This document shows positions 1-11,010 of a stretch of DNA of 64,000 bases, piece by piece. The DNA is taken from the NCBI GenBank assembly GCA_032629725.1, contig JAFEVB010000023.1, positions 124,001 to 188,000 of the forward strand, read 5' to 3'. A model generated the notes under the pieces. That model saw only the letters and a list, made by a program, of their open reading frames with translations. It was not told where the DNA came from and made no database searches. Within the stretch, counting starts at the first letter, position 1, and the number at the start of each line of letters is the position of its first letter. This DNA is from Gremmenia infestans. Its lineage: Eukaryota > Ascomycota > Leotiomycetes > Helotiales > Hamatocanthoscyphaceae. Made by a program: the position numbers and the translations under genes.

Positions 1-1873
1 ATGTTACTGATGTCCTCCACTGGTCCCATCAAAACGCCCGTTGGTGCTTGCGCCACGGCCGTAGAGTCTGTTGATATTGGATACGAGACTATTGTTGAAG
101 GCAAGGCTCGTGTCTGCTTTGTTGGTGGTTTTGATGACTTCCAAGAGGAAGGTTCTTATGAATTCGCAAACATGAAGGCAACTAGCAACGCTGTTGAGGA
201 GTTTGAACATGGTCGTACACCAAGAGAAATGTCAAGACCTACTACGACTACCAGAAATGGTTTCATGGAATCCCAAGGTTGCGGTATTCAAGTCATCATG
301 ACTGCCAGACTTGCCCTCGATATGGGTGTTCCTATCTATGGTATTGTGGCTTTGACTACCACGGCTACTGATAAGGTTGGCCGATCTATCCCTGCACCTG
401 GCCAGGGTGTTCTCACCACTGCTCGTGAAAACCCTGGAAAGTTCCCGTCACCTCTTCTCGACATGAAATACCGACGCCGACAAATCGAGCTTCGGAAGAA
501 GAACATCAAGTCATGGCAAGAGTCAGAACTTGAGTACCTCCACGAAGAGATTTCTGCCATGAAGGCACAAGGTCACGAATTTAACGAGTCAGATTATGCC
601 CAAGAGCGTGCTGCTCACATCGAGGTTGAGGCTGCCCGCCAAGAGCGCGACGTCTTGAACAGCCTTGGAAATGCATTCTGGAAGAAAGATAACACAATCG
701 CCCCTCTGCGTGGTGCCCTTGCTACATGGGGTCTGACTATCGATGACCTCGACGTTGCCTCGTTCCACGGCACTTCCACTGTGGCAAACGACAAGAACGA
801 ATCTTCTGTCATCTGCCAACAAATGAAACATCTCGGCCGAAAGAAGGGTAACGCTGTTATGGGTATCTTCCAGAAGTATCTGACCGGACACCCTAAGGGT
901 GCAGCTGGTGCATGGATGATGAATGGCTGCCTGCAAGTCCTCAACAGCGGTCTAGTCCCCGGCAACCGAAACGCAGACAACGTCGACCAAGTCATGGAGA
1001 AATTTGACTACATCGTATACCCCAGCCGAAGCATCCAAACAGACGGTATCAAGGCTTTCTCCGTCACCTCCTTCGGTTTCGGACAAAAAGGCGCCCAAGC
1101 AATCGGTATCCACCCCAAATACCTTTTCGCCACTCTCGACGAAGCCACATATAAGACCTACGCTTCCAAGCTCGCAGCCCGTCAAAAGAAGGCTTATAGA
1201 TACTTCCACAACGGCATGATCACCAACACCCTCTTTGTCGCTAAGACAGATTCCCCATACACAGATGCTCAAATGCAATCCGTGTTCCTCAACCCGGATG
1301 CCCGCGTCTCTACGGACAAGAAGACAGCCGGTCTCACTTACTCCCCCAACTTCGCCAAAGACACTGCAGCTTCCGACAAAAGCAAGACAGACGCGACTAA
1401 GAAAATGGTCGAGTCATTAGCTAAAGGTGCCGCTAAAGCTGGCAACAAAGTCGGTGTCGATGTTGAAGATATCGCAGCGATCAATATTGAGAACGACACT
1501 TTTTTGACAAGAAACTTCACAAATGGTGAACGCGAATACTGTCTCAAGGCACCGAGCCCACAAGCTTCATTCGCAGGCAAGTGGAGTGCAAAGGAGGCTG
1601 TATTTAAGAGTCTGGGCGTTGCGAGCAAGGGCGCCGGTGCGCCGCTGAAGGATATTGAGATTGGGAATGACGAGAAGGGCGCTCCTATTGTGTCGGTATG
1701 TTCCTCTGTTTCCCTTCTCTGCTATTTACCCAATTATTTGAGCTTCAGCTAACAGTAAATAGTTACATGGCGATGCAGCAGACGCAGCCAAGAAGGCAGG
1801 CGTGAAGGAAATCAGCATCAGTGTCTCGCATTCTGATACTCAGGCTATTGCCATTGCTGTCTCTACCTTTTAG
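1..1873 (+). CDS. FAS2: Fatty acid synthase alpha subunit, C-terminal part (5' end outside window)
   Basis: This is the last part of the cytosolic type I fatty acid synthase alpha chain, which elongates acyl chains from malonyl-CoA and phosphopantetheinylates its own acyl carrier domain. Two exons are visible: 1-1695 and 1763-1873. The 67-nt intron (1696-1762, GTATGT...CAGCTAACAG...TAG) lies between codons, and the last exon ends at TAG 1871-1873. The ketoacyl synthase active Cys is codon 17 in GACATAVES. The catalytic His are codon 256 (SFHGTST) and codon 297 (TGHPKGAAG). A phosphopantetheinyl transferase domain follows from about codon 485 (GVDVEDI, then WSAKEAVFKSLG near codon 527). The sequence is nearly colinear with yeast Fas2 to its end. 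The ATG at position 1 is an internal methionine, not the start. The identification is very secure. Confidence 0.97.
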
Positions 1874-2576
1874 ATTCACTTGGGCCAAACCTTCATTGTA
1901 CATTGATTCATCTCTATCGGCTGGGCGGCGCATGCATTCTTGTTTTTAATGCCAGGGACTCTTTTGCTTCGAAGATGTAGTTATGAAAGGAAGAAATTGA
2001 TTTGGGCTAGATAGAGCGGTGGCATTAGCAATATGTATAGATTTAACTGTTATATCAATATCGATATTGAGTTGTGAGCATTCTTTATTGTCCATGGCCA
2101 ATCCTTCCCCCCCTCTCCCTTTGCTCTAATCAGCATGAGTCTTCGGTATCCGTCTTTTGCCTTCCGGTCTCAAATTACTATGCATCAAAGTTCTCCTAGA
2201 ACTCTAGTCTATAAAGTTTCTCCGGGCCTCATAACTACTTAGATTATGATACGCGTATTCCCCTTGTGACAAGCAGTATATTGTGCACTTCAAGGTAGGG
2301 AGGCATCTATCTAGTATACTGGTTGCATTTCAGGACATGTCTCTTAACAAAACTATTACAGAACTATATTAGATGAATATAAAAACACAACTTATCCATA
2401 CTCAAGTTGACACTTTTCCTACCCAGTCAAAAACATCAACCCCATATTTTAGCACCGGGTTGATCACGTGGACCTAATTCCTGCCTCAAACCCAAGGGCC
2501 AAACATTTCCTAATCGCGTCAAACCTCAGCCCAAGATCTCCCTCCAGGCTTCACAAATCGCGCAACCACCGCAACA
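1874..2576. promoter_or_regulatory. Intergenic: FAS2 3' flank and ARP9 promoter
   Basis: About 700 bases without a gene. A CACGTG E-box (TCACGTG context) lies at 2465-2470, about 110 bases before the ARP9 start codon. A C-rich leader precedes the ATG. No other element is recognised. Confidence 0.5.
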
Positions 2577-4609
2577 ATGCCTCCTTTCCGCGACGAACAC
2601 ATTTTAATAATAGCGCCCGGCTCACAAACAACGCTCGCGCAACTGGGGCTTCCCGAGTCGTTCACGCCTGCTGCGCATCGATTTCCGACGCGTATGTTTC
2701 CTGCGCCGGATGGGAAGACGTATGAGCCCTACAAAGTGAAGGTGCAGACCAGGAAAAAGGAGGATGTGGAAATGAAGGAGGGTGGTGTGGAGGGGGGAGA
2801 AGGAGATGAGGAGGATGAAATCGTGGAGTTGCCAGAGGATGAAGAGGGGGCTGTTTTTCCGTTAAAAGGTATGCTTTCACATTGCTGAAATATATAGATT
2901 TAGGAGAAGGCGCAAATCTCTAATTTGATTTATGAATAGAGGGCAGAATCGCAGACATGCCGGCATTCTTTGCACTCCTACAGCATATCCATACTACACT
3001 CCAACCAATCCTCCATACACCGATCATGTTAATCGCGCAACCCTCCTGGACAGCCAAGAACCACGAAGACCTCACTGCCTTCATTTTCGAGAAGTTTAAG
3101 ACGCCCGCATTATGCATCATGGACAGCGCGTTAGCTACTTCATATGCGTTTGGCATTGCGAACGCGACAATCGTTGATGTTGGGTATGAGAAAGTCGACG
3201 TTACAGCTATCACGGATTACCAGATTGGAGGCCGAGGGTGTGTTCCCAGTTCCGGTGGGAACGGCATGACGAAGCGGCTGGTAGAGTTACTAAAGTCGCA
3301 GGATTTCACCCATGATATGGCGGAGCAGCTTAAGAAGAGTCCTATCTGCGAGGTCCTGGCACCAGGTGTTCCAATGCCAGGCACTGAAGTCGCGGAGGAA
3401 GTAATCAGTAATCCCGCGGCCGCAGCATCTACCGGTGCTATCGCTTCAGGTCCTACTGTTAAGATCACAGAGGCGCCGAGGGGACCCGGGCCTGATACGG
3501 AGGTTGGAGAGGAAGGGGGAGATGTCGATGATGTTGATGTTGATGTTGATAAAGCGATGGAGGATGATGGGGTACTAGATATTGCTACTATTGTCACGAG
3601 TGGCAAGACGCAGGATTTCTTGGCGAAGAAGGAGAAAGAGAAGGCGGAACGAGCAGCGGTTCGGAAGGCGACGAAGGAACGTGAGGCTGCCGAAGCTGCT
3701 GCTGCGCGGCCTCTAAGGTTGCCGAACTCGAAGAGATCAAGAGCCATGTTCCATTATGAGGAGTTGATAAAAGAGCCAGCTGCGAAGCGCCAAAAGACAC
3801 CTGAGCCCGTCTCAGTCATTCCAGCAGAAGAGCCCGCTCCAACCGAACCCAAAGCCGATGAAGAACCCACATCAGCAATCGAAGCCCCCACAGCCGGTGA
3901 AGGTCAAAAGAAAAGCAACCGCCGCAAGCTCTGGGAAGAAGAAAATCCCGACCGATCGCGCCGCGACATTGAAATCGGGCTCGAGCGTTTCCTCGCCGCG
4001 GACCCCGCCTACCTCGATAGGATCGCCGACACTATCTACCGCACCATCCTGTCAGTAGACGACATCAGCAAACGCCAAGACGCATGGGATGCTCTAGTCA
4101 TCTGTGGCTGCGGTTCCAAGGTCCGCGGCTTCAAGGATGCCTTGCTCCAGACGCTGAATCATCGGTACCTGGTGAGCCCCAGCTCCGCAACAATGTTCAT
4201 GAGCGAGCTACCCAGTAACCTCGCCACCCCATCCGGAACAGGCTCCATGACGCCCAACGCCTCATTCTCCTCGACGCCCCACGCCCCGCCTACAGCCAGC
4301 GCCGTGAACCCCCTCCTCCTCGCCGCTACCACGGCCTCGAACCCCGCTCTCAACCCCGGTGTGCAAGCCAGCGCTTCGTACGCAGGCAGTGTGCACCAGC
4401 ACTCCAGCCACAGCCAGAGTCCGACTAGCATCAAAACAGCCAGTCCGCCGACCTACTTCTCCGAGTGGAAACAGTACGAGGAGGCTGTGTTTCTGGGCAG
4501 CCAGGTTGCGGCCAAGGTTATCTTTGTCGTGGATCAGGGGCTCAGTAAGGGCTTTTTGAGCCGGACCGAGTTTAATGAGGATGGGCCGGGTGGGATACAT
4601 CAGGTGTAA
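2577..4609 (+). CDS. ARP9: Actin-related protein Arp9 (SWI/SNF and RSC subunit)
   Basis: This is a nuclear actin-related protein that pairs with Arp7 in yeast SWI/SNF and RSC chromatin remodellers and does not act as a conventional ATPase. The exons are 2577-2868 and 2940-4609 (phase 1 junction, 653 aa); the intron runs 2869-2939. The N-terminus has a short MPPFRDEHILIIAPGSQTTL motif that resembles the first residues of yeast Arp9. LKKSPICEVL and the C-terminal YFSEWKQYEEAVFLGSQ block also match Arp9. The middle carries a long acidic and Lys/Glu-rich insertion (codons roughly 270-440), including a GAT-GTT coding repeat near 3526-3550. This makes the protein about 190 aa longer than yeast Arp9. 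The stop at 4607-4609 lies in a sequence resembling a splice donor (GTGTAAGT), so a short alternative 3' exon cannot be excluded. Confidence 0.9.
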
Positions 4610-5150
4610 GTTTTGTTTTGTTTCTCTCCCTATTCGATATTCCCTATTCTACACATCTAATTGTATGATTTTGGAATTCGATACTAATATGAAATAAACA
4701 TAGGGGCCTTGCATTCTAGAGGACATGGAACGAAGAGAAAGAGAGAGTGTGTTGAATGTGGAATGTGGAATGGAACAGGCGTTTGGGGTTGTATGTAAGT
4801 ATGTATGTGTAGGATACGAGAAAAGAAAAGAAAAGAAAAGAAACTGTGCGCTAGCTAAGACTAAGCCCGTGCTGAGAATGAAAAGTATACCCATTGAAAT
4901 CCATGTTCTGCTTCTATTTCTTGATATCATTATTATGTGATGCTTTAGCTTGAGCCGACCAAGTCAGGGAATTCTGTAGTACCATTCGCTTTTTTACGGA
5001 GCTCCTTATACGGCAAGTGTTGATAGAGTCTGCCTTATAGCCCAGGATAAAGATATGCAGTTGAATGAGCTATACGAGAACACGCTAGGGTCCTTTCCTG
5101 GAAACAGAAGTATACCTATATACTCCAACGCTAAGACTGCTTGTACTTAA
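4610..5150. other. Intergenic between converging genes
   Basis: This is the 3' flank of ARP9 and of the minus-strand gene that ends at 5151. It contains an (AAAAG)4 microsatellite at 4821-4843. I see no gene. Confidence 0.6.
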
Positions 5151-6311
5151 TCACGACTCGAAAAAGAAACATAGCCACATCACATCATGAGATTCCTCTT
5201 CAAACAGCCTCGATAAACCACTCTCATCATCGCCATCATACCTCAACGAATCCGGCATCAGAACTTTCTCCAGCACCATCCTACACTCCTCCCCCAATCG
5301 ATCCAACTCACCCCCCGTCATCACCGTCAGCTCCAGCGGTTTCAGTTTCGAATTATAGTAAGGCCCATTAATCACCAAGACTTTGAAGGAAAATTGGTCT
5401 TTCACGCCGATCTTGTTGACCGCCTTGATCCAGTCCTGGTTTCCAGGGTCGTGGATCACATCGAGTGCTTGCGGCACGCTTAGTTGGACGAAGAGGAGGA
5501 GGGAACGTAGGGAGGAGAGGTGGGTTGCGATGAATGCACAGCGGGAGATGAATTGGGAGGTGTAATAGTGCGCGCCGTAGTCGAGGGAAAGGTGGCATAT
5601 TCGCTGGTGGTGGCGCATGTGCGCGTTGGGAAATGCGCGGTGGTGCTGAAAATATTAGCCAAAGTGGGACTTTCTCGCCGTGCGTGCCTGGAGTTTGATA
5701 TCACTCTTTTAATATTTGGATATAATGTGACTTACCAGAGGACAGGCCATTCTATCATCAGTCTCAACAACCGGAATGGAACTCAAATCCAACACAATCC
5801 TACTCCAAAGCCAATCTACAAACTCGTCCAGAACACCCAATTCTCTCTCTTCCATCTTCGCCGGATCCTGGGTGAAGCGATCATGACACGTACCTCTCGC
5901 CCTACCTCTCCCCTCGAACTTCCACAGAGCGTCAAGAAGCTCTTCGAGGAACTGGTACTCGCGGATCTTGAAGTAATCCAGCATACCTCCATGTTCGTCA
6001 AATTCTCGTTCACTTTTGCTGCTGCATCCTCTGGCGATAATTTCGTTGGATCGTGTAGGCGACTAGGTTTGAAGAGCGGTTTTGTGTTTCGACGGGCGAC
6101 GACGACACTGCCTCGTAGAGGTCCGGACCTTCGAGCCTGGAATTAGCTTTGCTCCAACATGAAGGTTACATATGTCAGAGCACCCAGACAGCGTGGAGAT
6201 TTACCATGTGTAAGACAGTGGAAACTGTGTTTGAGGGGCCCAGGCGAGGGCAAGTAGCTCATATATTTGGAATCGAATCTCCAGCGGGAGGCGTGTCATG
6301 AAAAGCTTCAT
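5151..6311 (-). CDS. Hypothetical protein with N-terminal LPLEIRFQIYELL motif
   Basis: The function is unknown. The start (ATG 6311-6309) is followed within ten residues by LPLEIRFQIYELLALAWAP, the kind of short helical motif that opens many fungal 2EXR and F-box-like proteins. The first exon, 6311-6205, ends at a good donor (GTAAAT). The last exon, 5645-5151, is joined by a clear 90-nt intron (5735-5646, GTAAGT...TTTTCAG) to the exon ending at 5736. The middle (about 6136-5900) is unresolved because three frames can be made continuous with different small introns. One uses acceptor 6137 and then a 45-nt intron ending at 6063. Another uses acceptor 6063 directly and then a 62-nt intron starting with GTATGC. 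The product is about 290-330 aa, rich in hydrophobic and acidic residues, with no catalytic motif recognised. Confidence 0.5.
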
Positions 6312-8522
6312 GAGTCTACACGTTCATTGTGTCAGAAAGTATGGCAGATCTAACACCCAAGCAACAAGAGCGGATATATACTTGCTGTAAGTCGAATCCA
6401 CGTCTGTAATCTGGTTCTCCCTTGAACCTTTCATGGTCACGATCTGATTTGCCTGCTCCATCGGACGCAAATCGAGTCATGTGGTTACCGGGAATAATGA
6501 GAAGGCCTCGTCCGTCCCATCGCCCTGAGAGGGGGCAGAGGGAGCGTGGATTTCTGTGGAAGTAGATGGGCGAATCCATCTCGACGTCGAGCATGCTGAG
6601 CGTCAGTAGCAAGCAGAGTGCAGATACTTTTCCGTATAAAATGAATGAATGATATGTCTTCAAAACGATAAGAATGCGACGTTGTTTTGGAGTGTGAGTG
6701 AAGCATGTTGTGGAGGTTTTACCAGAGAATCAGAGAAACTCGGGTAGCCATGTTTGAAAAGGGGAAAGAGCGAGGGACACTCTGTCTTTATATTCTGCAC
6801 AGCAACGGCTGGAAGAGAAGCCGGAAGTATGAGTGAAGCTCCTCGCATCTAGAAGGAAGGCACAATAAAGTACGTTGAGGCCGCGCCTACCAAAAGAAGT
6901 CAGGTTGAAGAAAGGTAAGCCTCCGATTATAAACAAGCTTCATTGTTTTCTCCATGTAAGATAAAGTACCTCCGGTTCCGATTGACTTTTCATATACCTG
7001 TAATAGTCCAGATAGCAAGAGCGGGTTTGAAATGACGGTACAATCAAGAAGCCAACCAATGTTTAATAGAGCTAAGTCAGTTACTCATGATCACAAGCGG
7101 GTTGTACAGTACCTACATCACGATTGGCTTCCGCGCTGGCTCTCACGAGCGTAGCTAAGTACAAAATAGCCATGCCATATTCCAAAACCAGTTAAGAAAA
7201 TTGTTTGCCCAGAATACCTAAAGATCTCTGATCTGACTAGCTTTACAGAGAGCATAAAGCACGTCGCCTTCCTCGAGGACTGCGTCAAGAAAACCACTAT
7301 TCTTCGAATTGTCCAGCCTGGCGTGGTGAAAGCTCCGAGACCTAAAGTAAACTCGGACGGCATTTGTGCCAGCAACATCTAACGCAATTACTTATTCATT
7401 ACTAATGGCATCTTTTAGTGTGCTTTTGAAAAAGGAAGTGGGATATTAGTCGATGTGTGGTTTGATATATCTCGAGTTGAAATTTGAACTTGAAAAAGGA
7501 AGGAAGAACTAGATTGAATAGGTCGAAAACTTGAACTCGACTTTGTTGTTCAATAGAGTAATTATGCAAGCAGTAAAGAGGATTGGAAATAGTACTCAAC
7601 ACCTCACCCTCCCTCCTCTCCGAGTCCATTAAGCAAAAAGAATAAACATGAAGAATGACGTTTACGGAATTGAATGTGGGCCTGATGCTTATTATTTACA
7701 GTGCCAGTCTATAGTAGGTGACTTTTCTCCAGGAACGCGGTTGTTTCTTTGGTATAATGTTTCACTAGATGATGAGGGGTTATAACATAGCTGTCAGGGA
7801 AAAAGCGGTTGTTAATTCGTAAAAGTTGTTCGTGCGGTACGATGAAATTCCAAAACCAAAAAAGAAACTTTAGGCATAATCCTATTCACATGTCCACGCC
7901 CCCTTTCTATATCCATAGAAGAACTTATGTTAAGCAGCCCAGTATGTATCCTAATAGTCTTTGACTTCGCCTCAGAAAACACTATAACAACCCGCCTCGC
8001 GTCTACCTATTCTATTTGTGATGAATCTCAAGGGAGTGAGGGGGCACTTGCCCGTTTATATATGCCCTTTTGAAATAAAAAGCCCCATTGCCCACCACCG
8101 CATTTCCTTAAATGGAAATGAGTTAAATGTGAATTGAATAGGCGTAACATGACATATATATTCCTATTTTCCCTCGTTGAAAGCGACTCTTAAGTTATCT
8201 TTCATATACATACAGCAAATAAAGGGTATATCGCAGAACTCCTCCCTCTCGAGTCAGTCTTGAATCTACCAAGCCGGAACGCCGACGCCGAGCTATCATC
8301 ACATGTATATACAGCTATACTCTCCATCCATTCGTTCGTTCGTATCCAACAAGCGTGTTATATATCTGCCAGCTCCAGTTGAGTCTCCAACAACTTCCAC
8401 GGCTAGATCGGTTCCGCCGTTATATTCATTACTCCGGATTCGAGTGTTTTCCTTTCGTACGATACGACTCGTTTCCTTCCATCTCTTTCTGTTTACGCAA
8501 CATGATACGGAGCCCAGTCCGC
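6312..8522. other. Intergenic, 2.2 kb, no supported gene
   Basis: Several short minus-strand reading frames exist (6663-6316, 6936-6660, 7378-7118, 7629-7402). They lack recognisable motifs and convincing splice connections, so none is called. The part from about 7600 to 8500 is A/T-rich and probably holds the 3' flank of the glycosyltransferase gene. Confidence 0.4.
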
Positions 8523-10073
8523 TCACGGAATCCAAGTCAGAACAATAACACCATCCCTCTCGTATGTCGCTTCTTCGCCCTTCTTCAACCACCGCTCATC
8601 TCCCCTCCTCTTAATATAAACCTGCGTCACCCTTCCACTATCCTCCTCCCGAGCATCAAGTAGATTCCAGCCCTTCTTGCGGCCCGTCTTGCTCAGACTC
8701 TTCCTCAACGCTCCGTATGCATACAGATGCAGCACATCCGCCAGGTCGTCGTCATTTGGTAGTTCGAACGTTCCTTCTACGAGCGCGGTGTCGAAGTCGA
8801 TGCCGTGGGGATATTGCGCTACGCTCCAGCCGTTGGAGATGATGAAGTTGTCGTTGAACTGGAAACGTTGCAGCACGCAGTCGCCGCCGCAGGCTGAGGC
8901 CACGGCGTGCATTTTCGCGGGCTCCGTGTGGTGCCATGACTTGTAGTGGTGCATGCTCAAGAGACTGCGGCCGCTTTCATATAGCCCTGATGGGTCACCG
9001 AATCCGTCTTCTTGGTTTAGTCGTGGCTCGTAGGTGAGTGTGATTTCGGTGTAGTTGTGCAGGCAGTTGTAGAGCAATTTGTCGCCTTGGTCGCCGCCAA
9101 GCACGTAGTCGCCGTCGCTGTCCTTCTCAAGGCATGGGAGTGAGGAGATGGTGCTTGCGACGGGGGGAGTGAGGAAGATGCCGCCGCCGCCGTAGGCCAT
9201 GGGAGTGTGGTCCCGGATGATCCAGTCTGTCCGCTCTGTTATGGTCCCGATGTAGTATGGTTTTGAGGAGTTGTGGGTATGGAGAGTGTCTAGGAGGCTC
9301 GGCATGTTGGGGAAGAACGTATCGTCGTCAATGAGGGCGAAGTATTTGCGCTCGGCGCGCGAGGGGTCGTTCCAGAGAAGTTGCACGAGGTCGACGTAGC
9401 GGCCTGGCATGTCGAGGGTTTTATTCGAGGCGAGGACTGTTGCATTGATTCCAGCTGTTGTGAGGCGTTCTTGGGCTTGGTTGATTTCAGCATTGGTGCT
9501 GTTGAACAATGCCAATACCAATCCTGCGCCATTCGAGTTTCCTTTTCCATCTGTAAGCCACCGCGACCACTCCTTTACAGGTGTCGTCTTTGCGCCGTTG
9601 AACCTGCTAAATGTTGTCGAGACGCCGAAGATTAGACTCGAGGCATTGACATCGTCGGGTCGCAGAATTTTGTTGACATGGACTTTGAGCATTGATCCAG
9701 ATGGGAGGGGAATGGGAGAATCCGAGCCAACGTCTATATCTGTAAATCCGTCTGGGAAAAGATCCTGATTGACATCCGTCATGGACAACCTCTCCTTCGC
9801 ATCTGGTACATATTTCAGCGTCCGCGACGCAAAGGAAACCTCAGTTTCAATGCTGTTATTCCCTAATACCTCCTTGATCCAATTCGACTGCTCGAGATTG
9901 CTAGAGTATCTACCACTACCACTACCCAACCCCGAGACTGGTGCGCCCCTGTGTCTGAGCGAGGGGCCGTAGTACCAGCAAACGGCGAGGAGTAAGCTAA
10001 GACCAAGGTAACGGTTGAGGGGGGTGCGAGCCATCGTTATGCTCGATCCCGGTGAAAGCTTCAACGAAGTCAT
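8523..10073 (-). CDS. Fringe-like glycosyltransferase, family GT31 type
   Basis: This is a probable Golgi type II membrane glycosyltransferase, 516 aa from a single exon. A short cytoplasmic tail is followed by a hydrophobic anchor at about residues 20-36 (RYLGLSLLLAVCWYYG), then a stem and a luminal catalytic domain. The nucleotide-sugar/metal motif is DDD at residues 249-251 (FALIDDDTFFPNMPSL). It is followed by YGGGGIFLT near 293-301 and a Cys-containing lid, in the order usual for Fringe/DUF604-like fungal proteins. Several N-x-S/T sites (NNSI, NATV, NSST-like) fit passage through the secretory pathway. A second methionine at residue 14 (MARTPLNRYLG) could be the true start and would leave a shorter tail. 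The sugar donor and acceptor cannot be told from sequence. Confidence 0.85.
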   Translation of the reverse strand: MTSLKLSPGSSITMARTPLNRYLGLSLLLAVCWYYGPSLRHRGAPVSGLGSGSGRYSSNLEQSNWIKEVLGNNSIETEVSFASRTLKYVPDAKERLSMTDVNQDLFPDGFTDIDVGSDSPIPLPSGSMLKVHVNKILRPDDVNASSLIFGVSTTFSRFNGAKTTPVKEWSRWLTDGKGNSNGAGLVLALFNSTNAEINQAQERLTTAGINATVLASNKTLDMPGRYVDLVQLLWNDPSRAERKYFALIDDDTFFPNMPSLLDTLHTHNSSKPYYIGTITERTDWIIRDHTPMAYGGGGIFLTPPVASTISSLPCLEKDSDGDYVLGGDQGDKLLYNCLHNYTEITLTYEPRLNQEDGFGDPSGLYESGRSLLSMHHYKSWHHTEPAKMHAVASACGGDCVLQRFQFNDNFIISNGWSVAQYPHGIDFDTALVEGTFELPNDDDLADVLHLYAYGALRKSLSKTGRKKGWNLLDAREEDSGRVTQVYIKRRGDERWLKKGEEATYERDGVIVLTWIP

Positions 10074-11010
10074 TCTGTATTAGATGATATACAAAAAGGG
10101 AAAAAGGAATATGCAATGAACGTGATTAAAAAAAAGTGTAAGAATCTATGGAGACATGGTAGGTTCTGGAGGGTTTCAGAAATTATATATAATAATTAAT
10201 ATGATAGATTGGCAGATTGGCAGATTGCATGGAGGTTGCAATCTGAAATACCTGCCGCTAGCCGATCTAGTGCGTGCAGGTGCCATGGCCATGTACTAAT
10301 GGCAAGGGATAGGGGGGAAAAAGGGATGGGGGAGGGGTTTGGAGCCCCAAACCCCCTGGAAAGATGGAAAAAGCGAAGAGGGAGGAGGGGAAGCTGGAGA
10401 AATTTCATGATTTTTATGTTACGGAGTACAAGGTTGTACAGGGAGTCCAAGAAAGGTTCGAGAAAGATCATGCACTTGTACAAAGTCACATCCGAAACGA
10501 CAACGCGATGCAAGAAACCTGCCATTCAGGAGTTAGATGTAACTAACGGTAACGAAGGTAGTAATGACAGTTTCTGTCTTACTCAATATGAACTCGTGAG
10601 CTTTTAAAAGAAGTCTATTGGGATCTAGGCCAGTTTAGTCTGCGTAGATGTACTAGACGTAAACTAATTAATTGGTTATAGTAAAGCGGGATTTCGTTTT
10701 AGTATTACTATGAGATCTATCTCTCACGCATCCAATCAGACAAAGCCTTATCATATGTTTTCGAAATACCGTGTTAATTAATTCATAAGACAGAATCATG
10801 TTAGAGTTAATTGGGTATATAGAGTAGATGATTTTCCTAATAAGAGCAGTTTTATATATACTCTGATCACTACCATATCCTTGCATTTCTGGCAGCGGGA
10901 CGTTATAATACCATGAAATGCTAGAGAAGATAGGAGAATCCCCAGAAAATTGACACAGAAGTGGAAGTGAAAAGTGAAAGTAATAAATCCGCATCTTATT
11001 CTATCTCTCT
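10074..11010. other. Intergenic between GT31 and UTP21
   Basis: The GT31 promoter and UTP21 3' flank. A 15-base word, TTACGGAGTACAAGG at 10419-10433, occurs identically at 23555-23569 (see the palindrome entries). A plus-strand frame at 10209-10607 has no motif or codon pattern I would call a gene. Confidence 0.5.
10420..10429. repeat. TACGGAGTAC palindrome-like word
   Basis: An exact copy of the word TACGGAGTA, which recurs in intergenic DNA of this window. It sits about 350 bases upstream of the GT31 gene start. Confidence 0.6.

Noticed and set aside
1..1752. ATG at position 1 as the true start of the FAS2 gene
   Set aside because: It falls inside the ketoacyl synthase domain immediately before the active-site Cys; the gene is cut by the window edge.
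2465..2470. CACGTG boxes as an enriched motif
   Set aside because: The number of copies in the window is not above chance for a 6-mer; only their positions near start codons are noted.
5520..6146. Plus-strand open frame of 208 codons
   Set aside because: It lies antisense to the minus-strand gene, whose LPLEIRFQIY motif, clean GTAAGT...TTTCAG intron and continuous frames give the better reading.
10209..10607. Plus-strand 132-codon frame
   Set aside because: No motif, poor composition and no leader signals; it lies in the upstream region of GT31.
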